In this document: positions 53,504 through 59,460 of the stretch, piece by piece
Layout: every line of letters begins with the position of its first letter
Numbering within the stretch: the first letter of the stretch is position 1
From: Pseudomonadota bacterium
GTDB taxonomy: Bacteria; Pseudomonadota; Alphaproteobacteria; Micropepsales; Micropepsaceae
Assembly (NCBI GenBank): GCA_021851325.1
Contig: JAJZDZ010000017.1
Location: forward strand, 1 to 59,460
Direction of reading: 5' to 3'
DNA length: 59,460 nucleotides
The notes under the pieces: generated by a model
The model's input: the letters and a program-made list of their open reading frames with translations, nothing else
What the model was told of the DNA's origin: nothing
Database searches by the model: none
Translations under genes and position numbers: made by a program

Positions 53504-54306
53504 TATGCCGCCTCAGGCCCCGGCGGCACGGATCCAGCCTCCTGCACACCACGCAACGCAAGCAGCCACTCCGTCGCACGCCCGGTCATCATGGCCATGT
53601 CAGACGAAACTGCAGCAAACTTGTAACCGTAGCCGAGAAACCTGCGCACCATTTCTGGATTAGGTCCCACAATGCCTATGGGCTTTCCAGCTTTCTCAGC
53701 ACTGCGAGCGGCCAGTGCTATCAGTTCCTGCACATCGGGCTGAGCAATATTGCCGATATGACCGAGACTGGCAGCAAGATCGCCAGGCCCCAGAAAAAGC
53801 GCGTCGACCCCAGGTACTGCAGCGATCTCCGCAATTCGTTCTACCGCGGCTGCCGTCTCGATTTGAACAATCACGGCGACGTCCTGGTTGGCACGGGCGA
53901 AATAGCCCTCCATTCTGCCATACCTTGAGCCACGATGAATGGCAGCGACGCCCCGAACCCCCTCTGGAGGATAGCGTGTAAACGACACGGCAGCACGGGC
54001 TTCATCCGCGTTTTGTACGAAAGGAACCATTATGCTTTTGGCACCTCCATCAAGGACGCGCTTGATAAGAACCTGATCGTTCCAGGCAATACGTACCACG
54101 GCATCCGCTGGCGTACCGGAAACTGCGCGAAGAAGGGATGCCATATCGGCTACTTCGATCGCTACATGCTCCATGTCGACGACGAGAAAATCAAAGCCGC
54201 AGAAGCCCATCGCTTCCGCGGTAGAAGGCGCAGCAGACATGAGCCAGGTGCCAAGCTGAGGCGCACTGCCATCTGTCAGACGGGACTTGAAGCGATTGTA
54301 GATCAT
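53500..54306 (-). CDS. HpcH/HpaI class II aldolase, probable KDSG aldolase
   Basis: A metal-dependent aldolase of 268 residues. Catalytic H47 lies in V-D-M-E-H; R72, metal ligands E150 (V-Q-I-E) and D176 (L-G-P-G-D), and the R-Y-P-P-E-G-V-R-G loop match the 2-keto-3-deoxy-sugar-acid aldolases. In sulfo-ED it cleaves 2-keto-3,6-dideoxy-6-sulfogluconate to pyruvate and (S)-sulfolactaldehyde. GAGGG precedes the ATG at 54306; the open frame continues to 54483 but would run into the dehydratase gene. Confidence 0.87.
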   Translation of the reverse strand: MIYNRFKSRLTDGSAPQLGTWLMSAAPSTAEAMGFCGFDFLVVDMEHVAIEVADMASLLRAVSGTPADAVVRIAWNDQVLIKRVLDGGAKSIMVPFVQNADEARAAVSFTRYPPEGVRGVAAIHRGSRYGRMEGYFARANQDVAVIVQIETAAAVERIAEIAAVPGVDALFLGPGDLAASLGHIGNIAQPDVQELIALAARSAEKAGKPIGIVGPNPEMVRRFLGYGYKFAAVSSDMAMMTGRATEWLLALRGVQEAGSVPPGPEAAY

Positions 54307-54316
54307 CAGCTTACCC

Positions 54317-56044
54317 TCAATAGATGGACGGTTCTGGGACGCGGCTGGTGCCACTGAGAAAGTCAAAGTCGCATCCCTCCGGCGCCTGCCCCACATGAGC
54401 CTGGTAGAGGGCTGCATAAGACCGTTCATAGGCGGAAGCCGGCCGCTGCCAGTTAGCCCGCCGGCGAGCAAGTTCTTCGTCACTCACCAACATGTCGAGC
54501 GTTCCAGCGTGTACGTCGATGCGGATAGGATCGCCCGTGCGTACCAGAGAAAGCGGCCCGCCGATGGCAGACTCAGGTGCTACGTGGACAACACAAGCAC
54601 CATAGTGAGTACCAGACATGCGTGCGTCAGAAATGCGCAGCATGTCCCGCACTCCCGCAGCAAGAAGTTTCTTTGGTATAGGAAGATTACCCCATTCAGG
54701 CATGCCTGGAGCCCCTACAGGACCGGCATTTCTGAGGATGAGTACGTGGTCGGCAGTGACATCCAGGTTAGGGTCGTCAATCGCCGAAAGCATCTGTGCG
54801 TTATTCTCAAACACCAGCGCAGGACCGGTATGATTGAAGAAGCGCGGATCGGCCGCACTCGTCTTCATGACCGCGCCATCCGGACAAAGATTTCCACGGA
54901 GCAGCGCCAGCGTGCGTCCACGTGACAATGGAACAACAGGATTGTCCAGCTCACGGATCACGTCGCTGTCATAGCACGCAGCCTGCGCGATGTTTTCACC
55001 CAAGCTTCGACCATTGACCGTCCGACAGCTGAGATCCAGGTGATCGCCTAGCTTTGCAAGCAGCGCCAGAAGACCGCCGGCAAAGAAAAAATCCTCCATC
55101 AACGCATTTCCGGAGGGAAAAAGATTGGCACACACCGGAATTCGGTTCGCCGCCTCTGCAAGGTCTTCGAGGGTCAGCTTTATTCCCGCCCGACCAGCAA
55201 GAGCTACGAGGTGTATGGCTGCATTCGTCGAACCGCCAAGTGCCATATAGGCCGCGGCTCCATTTAGAAATGAGGCACGTGTAAGCAATGCCGATGGACG
55301 CAGATCTTCAGCCACCATGCTGACAATCCGCTCCCCACACTGCGACGCCATACGCCGATGGCCAGAATCGGCAGCGGGAATGCTGGACGCGCCAGGCAGG
55401 GTGAGCCCCATCGCATCGACGATACTGGTCATCGTTGATGCGGTTCCCATCGTGTTGCAGGTCCCTATCGATCTTGTCATCCGCGATTCAAGATCTACCC
55501 AGTCCTGCGGGGTTATTGCGCCTGCACGCAGCTCATCCCAATATTTACGGGTATGCGTACCAGCCCCGGTTTTGACACCACGCCAACGTCCGTTTGACAT
55601 CGGCCCGGCTGGAACGAAAATTGCTGGAAGATCCATGCTGATCGCGCCCATGAGCAGGCCTGGCGTCGATTTATCGCAACCTCCAAGCAAGACTGCTCCA
55701 TCGATAGGATGGGACCGCAACAGCTCTTCAGTTTCCATCGCCAAAAAATTTCGATAAAGCATGGTGGATGGCTTCACCATAACTTCGCCCACGGACAGCG
55801 CGGGCAGTTCAACTGGATAGCCACCGGCAAGAAGCACCCCACGCTTCACCGCATCTGCGACCCCCCGCAGATGAATGTGACAAGGGCTCATCTCGCTCCA
55901 GGTGTTGATGATGGCAATGACCGGCCGGCCCATGAATTCTTCGCGGCGCAAGCCCATCTGCTGTGTGCGCTGGCGATGGGCAAACCCACGCATGTCCTCG
56001 GACGCATACCAGCGGGCACTTCTAAGCGGTCGCGATTTCGTCAT
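54317..56044 (-). CDS. IlvD/Edd-family dehydratase, probable sulfogluconate dehydratase
   Basis: An iron-sulfur dehydratase of 575 residues. The likely cluster cysteines are C55 (S-P-C-H), C123 (G-G-C-D-K-S-T-P-G) and C196 (G-T-C-N-T-M-G-T-A-S-T). The sequence is of the sugar-acid (pentonate/hexonate) subgroup rather than IlvD proper. In sulfo-ED an enzyme of this family converts 6-deoxy-6-sulfogluconate to the 2-keto-3-deoxy acid. The aldolase gene follows after 10 bases. Confidence 0.88.
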   Translation of the reverse strand: MTKSRPLRSARWYASEDMRGFAHRQRTQQMGLRREEFMGRPVIAIINTWSEMSPCHIHLRGVADAVKRGVLLAGGYPVELPALSVGEVMVKPSTMLYRNFLAMETEELLRSHPIDGAVLLGGCDKSTPGLLMGAISMDLPAIFVPAGPMSNGRWRGVKTGAGTHTRKYWDELRAGAITPQDWVDLESRMTRSIGTCNTMGTASTMTSIVDAMGLTLPGASSIPAADSGHRRMASQCGERIVSMVAEDLRPSALLTRASFLNGAAAYMALGGSTNAAIHLVALAGRAGIKLTLEDLAEAANRIPVCANLFPSGNALMEDFFFAGGLLALLAKLGDHLDLSCRTVNGRSLGENIAQAACYDSDVIRELDNPVVPLSRGRTLALLRGNLCPDGAVMKTSAADPRFFNHTGPALVFENNAQMLSAIDDPNLDVTADHVLILRNAGPVGAPGMPEWGNLPIPKKLLAAGVRDMLRISDARMSGTHYGACVVHVAPESAIGGPLSLVRTGDPIRIDVHAGTLDMLVSDEELARRRANWQRPASAYERSYAALYQAHVGQAPEGCDFDFLSGTSRVPEPSIY

Positions 56045-56127
56045 ATCTTTCTCATCTGCGTACTATCCACACCGTGCTTGCACGCAGTATAACGGTCCAG
56101 CTCCAAATTGACGAATGCGAGCTTACC

Positions 56128-57054
56128 TCAACCGCGTAAGGCGCGCGCAACGGCCTTGGCGGTCACAAGGCTGACGCGCTCATTTGACTGCGTGGTCACA
56201 CCGGCTATGTGTGGCGTTAGAATCAGATTTGGAACTTCGTTGAAAACTGCGCCGCTTTGCGCACTAACTGGTTCAGCGGCGAAAACGTCCAGTGCAGCTC
56301 CACCTAGCTGTCCAGCTTTGAGCGCTTCTACCAGCGCGACTTCATCCACAACTCCACCGCGCGCGGCGTTGATCAGGATGGCACCTTTTTTCATCTGCGC
56401 TATAGCATCGGCACCAATCATGCCGCGGGTATTGGTGGTAAGCGGCACGTGAAGGCTAACAATGTCGGACGTAGCCAGAAGATCGCCAAAATTCATCTGT
56501 TCAACCCCAGCCCATCTGGGATCATCTGACGCCACAAAGGGATCAAAAGCACAAACGGAGAGACCCAGCGCACGGGCCTTCCTTGCGGTCAGTTGGGCAA
56601 TAGCGCCGAAGCCAACAAGGCCAAGTCGCCGCCCTTCGGCCTCACTACCAATTAGCTGCATTCGTGGCCATGAGCCTGCTGCGACATCCGTACTGGCAAA
56701 CCACGCCCGGCGCAAAAGCACCAGCGTCGCGGTAATGACATATTCAGCGACAGACAAATCATTGGCGCCGGTAGCCGGAAACACCGTGACTTTACGGGCG
56801 GCACAGGCCTCAGTGTTGATATTGTCAAGCCCCACACCAAGACGCCCCACAACTTTCAACTGTGGGGCGACCTTCAAAAGCGCCTCGTTCACCTGGGTTC
56901 GATTACGCACAATGAGCCCACGACAGTCCCCCAGCGCTGCAGCGAGCATATCGGGCCGGTCAACAAGCGACGGATCATAGAGGACATCGAACCCGTCAAG
57001 CGCGCTGGCGATGGCCGCTTCGGACATGAACTCGGATATGACAATTTCACTCAT
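56128..57054 (-). CDS. slcC: (S)-sulfolactate dehydrogenase, D-2-hydroxyacid dehydrogenase family
   Basis: An NAD-dependent 2-hydroxyacid dehydrogenase of 308 residues. The Rossmann loop is G-F-G-A-I-A (148-153), and the catalytic residues are R232 (N-A-A-R-G-G), E261 and H282 (T-P-H-I-A-G). SlcC of Chromohalobacter salexigens belongs to this family and oxidises (S)-sulfolactate to sulfopyruvate. It overlaps comC by four bases and lies next to suyAB, exactly the company expected. Without the context it could be a phosphoglycerate-type dehydrogenase. Confidence 0.85.
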   Translation of the reverse strand: MSEIVISEFMSEAAIASALDGFDVLYDPSLVDRPDMLAAALGDCRGLIVRNRTQVNEALLKVAPQLKVVGRLGVGLDNINTEACAARKVTVFPATGANDLSVAEYVITATLVLLRRAWFASTDVAAGSWPRMQLIGSEAEGRRLGLVGFGAIAQLTARKARALGLSVCAFDPFVASDDPRWAGVEQMNFGDLLATSDIVSLHVPLTTNTRGMIGADAIAQMKKGAILINAARGGVVDEVALVEALKAGQLGGAALDVFAAEPVSAQSGAVFNEVPNLILTPHIAGVTTQSNERVSLVTAKAVARALRG

Positions 57055-58070
57055 GCCGGCTCCGCATCGCGTGTTAGGGCTATAATCTCTTCGTGTAGGG
57101 CAGCCGATATTGCTAGACCTTCAGCCGCAGCGCGAGACCGCATTTCCAGTCTGCGGTTACCCGGCAGACGCGCCGGATACTCCGCTTCCACTGCCTCCAC
57201 GAGGAGGCGCATGCGGTCCGTAAAGCCCTCGCCCACAAACGCAAGCGGATTAAAACCTACGAGCAACTGCCCGAGCAACGGAGGCCCACCCTCTGCATTT
57301 AGCAGTGAGCTTGCCTCCCAGCCAAAGCGACCACCCACAAGTGCCCCACACAGCACCTCGATCATGAGTGCCAGCGCCGCCCCCTTTACACCACCAACCG
57401 GCAGCAACGTACCCGAAAGGGCCGCCGACGCATCGGTCGTCGGCCGACCTTCCGCGTCAATGGCCCAGTCTCCTGGAATCGGCTTGCCAGCCTTGCTTGC
57501 CGCGACAATCTTGCCGCGGGCTGCGACTGACAGGGACAGATCGATTACGAGAGGTGCCCGCCCCTGGACTGGCGCCGCGAAGGCAATGGGATTGGTGCCG
57601 GTCATGGCTTTACGCCCACCATGAAAGGCCATTGCGCTGGGCGAGTTGGCAAAAGCAAGCGCGACGAACCCCCTTTCGGCAAGTCGCTCGACGTGGCGTC
57701 CAGCCTGACCAAAATGATGGGAGGCAAAGATGCCCGCAGCGGCTACACCCATCTGGGGTATCAGATCTGCAAGGCGCTCGACGGCAACATCGATGGCGGG
57801 ATAGGCAAAGCCAGCCCCAGCATCAATACGAACGCTCGCCGGGCCACCCATCTGCGCGCGGGGCTCAGCCTTGCCATTGACCTTTCCGACGCGGAGTTGG
57901 AGTGCGTAGCCCGGCAGACGCGACAGCCCGTGCCCAGACTGTCCATCTACTTCGGCCGCGACGAGAGCCACCGCGGTCGAGGTAGCGCTTGTCAGTGACG
58001 CGCCCGACGCCATCAACGCACGCGTCGCCAGCGCTTCCGCCTCTGAAATCGTCAGAACAACAGTTGTCAT
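57051..58070 (-). CDS. comC: (R)-sulfolactate dehydrogenase ComC, LDH2/malate dehydrogenase family
   Basis: A 339-residue member of the type-2 malate/L-lactate dehydrogenase family. Features are D-G-x-x-x-H-G-x-x-R (H47), the S-H-H-F-G motif (H118), [10 protein letters not shown] and a [10 protein letters not shown] substrate region. ComC reduces sulfopyruvate to (R)-sulfolactate, first known from coenzyme M synthesis and then from sulfolactate degraders. The four-base overlaps with suyB and slcC link it to the sulfolactate steps. Confidence 0.85.
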   Translation of the reverse strand: MTTVVLTISEAEALATRALMASGASLTSATSTAVALVAAEVDGQSGHGLSRLPGYALQLRVGKVNGKAEPRAQMGGPASVRIDAGAGFAYPAIDVAVERLADLIPQMGVAAAGIFASHHFGQAGRHVERLAERGFVALAFANSPSAMAFHGGRKAMTGTNPIAFAAPVQGRAPLVIDLSLSVAARGKIVAASKAGKPIPGDWAIDAEGRPTTDASAALSGTLLPVGGVKGAALALMIEVLCGALVGGRFGWEASSLLNAEGGPPLLGQLLVGFNPLAFVGEGFTDRMRLLVEAVEAEYPARLPGNRRLEMRSRAAAEGLAISAALHEEIIALTRDAEPA

Positions 58071-59242
58071 GCGCTCCTGTACAGCTTGGTCATTACGAAT
58101 TCCCTGTGACCCAACGCCTCTGCAGAGGTCAGCCGTCCATTGGCTGTGCGCTCGATCATATCAATCAGCCTGTCACCGGCTTGATCCAGTACCATGTCAC
58201 GACGGACAATGCCCGACACGTCCAGATCGATATGCTCACTCATCGTGCGGACCGTGCGCGGATTTCCGGAGACCTTAATCACCGGCATTATCGGATTGCC
58301 AATCACATTGCCCTGCCCGGTCGGGAAAATATGCACGACATAGCCGGCCGCAGCCTGCAGCGTGCAGCATTCCGCCGCCGCTGAGGAGGTATCCATAAAG
58401 TATAGTCCAGGACCACTTTCCGGCGCCTCCGCCGGCTTCAGGACATCAATGAAACGCGTCTTCTTTCCGATCTTCTCGAGATTGCCGAGTGCCTTCTCTT
58501 CGATTGTTGTGAGGCCACCAGCAATGTTGCCCTTGGTTGGCTGACTGTCGGACAGGTCAGAAGTTTTATGCGCCTCGATCACTTCAGCCTGATAAGCGGA
58601 AAACACCTTCATGAACTTCTCGCCGATCTCGGGCGTTGCCGCCCGCGCCGCGGCCAAATGCTCGGCGCCAGTCAGCTCGGACGTCTCTCCGAAGCAGCCA
58701 TAAAGTCCCAAGGGTATCAGCTTGTCATACATGTTGCCGACCGTCGGACACGAGGCAAGGCCGGTCGTTGTATCGGACTCGCCACACTTCGCGGCAACCC
58801 AAACATCTGTCAGCGGACATTCGGTACGCAGGATTCCAGAGGTGAGATGGACGAACTCCTTAGCCTTGCGGGATGCTGCAGCTACAGTTGCGATGTCGCC
58901 ACTACCTTCGATCCAGAAGCCAGCTACCGGCTTTCCCGTTTTGGCGATGCCTTCCACCACCTTCATGGTCCAGTGCTCTTCAATGCCAATCACGATGCAG
59001 GCAGCGACATTGGGATTGGAGCCCGTCCCGATCATCACACGAAAGTGCAGATCGAGGTCTTCGCCGAACTGCAACCGCCCATAGGCGTGGGGTAACGCAA
59101 TCGTACCTTGAATGTGGCTCGCCACCGCCTCACAGGCCGCATTGGAAATATCGTCAAGTGGCAGGATCGCCACATAATTGCGGACGCCAACGCGTCCATT
59201 TTCGCGGCGGTAACCCCAGATTTTATGTTTTGACAGGTCCAT
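58067..59242 (-). CDS. suyB: (R)-sulfolactate sulfo-lyase, large subunit
   Basis: A UxaA-family lyase subunit of 391 residues. Together with SuyA it cleaves (R)-sulfolactate to pyruvate and sulfite. The metal/active-site motif [11 protein letters not shown] is at 152-162. Further conserved stretches are [26 protein letters not shown] and F-P-T-G-Q-G-N. The relatives are altronate and galactarate dehydratases; the neighbours comC and slcC point to sulfolactate. It starts eight bases after suyA. Confidence 0.88.
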   Translation of the reverse strand: MDLSKHKIWGYRRENGRVGVRNYVAILPLDDISNAACEAVASHIQGTIALPHAYGRLQFGEDLDLHFRVMIGTGSNPNVAACIVIGIEEHWTMKVVEGIAKTGKPVAGFWIEGSGDIATVAAASRKAKEFVHLTSGILRTECPLTDVWVAAKCGESDTTTGLASCPTVGNMYDKLIPLGLYGCFGETSELTGAEHLAAARAATPEIGEKFMKVFSAYQAEVIEAHKTSDLSDSQPTKGNIAGGLTTIEEKALGNLEKIGKKTRFIDVLKPAEAPESGPGLYFMDTSSAAAECCTLQAAAGYVVHIFPTGQGNVIGNPIMPVIKVSGNPRTVRTMSEHIDLDVSGIVRRDMVLDQAGDRLIDMIERTANGRLTSAEALGHREFVMTKLYRSA

Positions 59243-59250
59243 GGTCTCAC

Positions 59251-59460
59251 CTACCAGCGCTTTGTCTTCAGATTGTGGACATGAACGTGCTCTCCCTTGC
59301 CAACGCGTTCAACGATGCGGCCGATGTCCTCACCGTATTTGATCACGGTGTCGCCCGGGCTGAGATCGCGCAGCGCGATTTTATGGCCAATGGGCACGTC
59401 CTGCTTGGCCTCAAGCTTAAAATCGCTGTTGTCGTCGGTGATGACACAGAGCATCTGCGT
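59251..59460 (-). CDS. suyA: (R)-sulfolactate sulfo-lyase, small SAF-domain subunit (5' end off window)
   Basis: The frame is open through the right edge, so the N-terminus is missing; an in-frame ATG at 59454 is internal to the domain, not the true start. The visible 69 residues form a SAF domain: [22 protein letters not shown] and the C-terminal [13 protein letters not shown] domains are the small subunits of UxaA-type lyases. It is the first gene of the operon visible here. Confidence 0.85.
   Translation of the reverse strand, partial: TQMLCVITDDNSDFKLEAKQDVPIGHKIALRDLSPGDTVIKYGEDIGRIVERVGKGEHVHVHNLKTKRW

Noticed and set aside
54317..56044. Dihydroxy-acid dehydratase IlvD of branched-chain amino acid synthesis
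   Set aside because: Operon context (aldolase, lactonase, SDR) and sequence subgroup fit a sugar-acid dehydratase, and no other ilv genes are near.
58067..59460. Altronate or galactarate dehydratase reading of the UxaA/SAF pair
   Set aside because: The family is shared, but the overlap with comC and slcC and the sulfoquinovosidase in the same locus favour sulfolactate sulfo-lyase. It remains the main alternative.

Overview
The window is chromosomal DNA of an alphaproteobacterium. The evidence is the gene order uvrD-prma/pepP ... ligA-recN-bamD-lpxC-ftsZ-ftsA-ftsQ-ddl-murB-murC-murG-ftsW-murD-mraY-murF-murE-ftsI-ftsL-rsmH-mraZ, the meso-DAP type MurE, the high GC content and two TonB-dependent receptors. 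The genus cannot be fixed from sequence alone; a Rhizomicrobium/Micropepsaceae-like or caulobacter/sphingomonad-like organism is a guess.

Layout. 1-9.6 kb (mostly + strand): the end of a GNAT acetyltransferase, a TonB-dependent receptor, UvrD/PcrA helicase, PrmA, an M24 Xaa-Pro aminopeptidase, an esterase and a small lipoprotein. 9.6-33.8 kb (- strand): ligA, recN, bamD, lpxC and a complete dcw cell-wall and division cluster. Most of its genes overlap by a few bases, and it is headed by mraZ with five TGGG repeats at exact 10-bp spacing. 34.2-38 kb: a cytochrome P450, the RNase P RNA gene (- strand, directly abutting the P450 stop), a GNAT, an AmpD-like amidase, a small helix protein and a membrane protein.

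38.4 kb to the right edge is an accessory catabolic locus that I read as a sulfoquinovose (SQ) degradation island. It starts with a GH31 enzyme carrying the KERWY sulfoquinovosidase signature, an anion-sugar MFS transporter, a large TonB-dependent receptor, an alpha/beta hydrolase, and a PhyH-type dioxygenase paired with an NAD-epimerase-like protein. After a decayed non-coding stretch and a GntR/HutC regulator comes a tight nine-gene minus-strand operon: suyA-suyB-comC-slcC-IlvD/Edd dehydratase-HpcH aldolase-mutarotase-SMP30 lactonase-SDR dehydrogenase.

Read as a pathway: SQ glycosides cross the outer membrane (TonB receptor) and inner membrane (MFS), and the sulfoquinovosidase releases SQ. 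Mutarotase, SDR, lactonase, dehydratase and aldolase form a sulfo-Entner-Doudoroff route to pyruvate plus sulfolactaldehyde. After oxidation to (S)-sulfolactate, SlcC and ComC invert the stereocentre through sulfopyruvate. SuyAB then splits (R)-sulfolactate into pyruvate and sulfite. The window therefore encodes nearly complete SQ mineralisation in one locus. The sulfolactaldehyde dehydrogenase and the sulfite-handling genes are not in the window and are expected beyond the right edge. The pathway assignment is inference from families, motifs and context.
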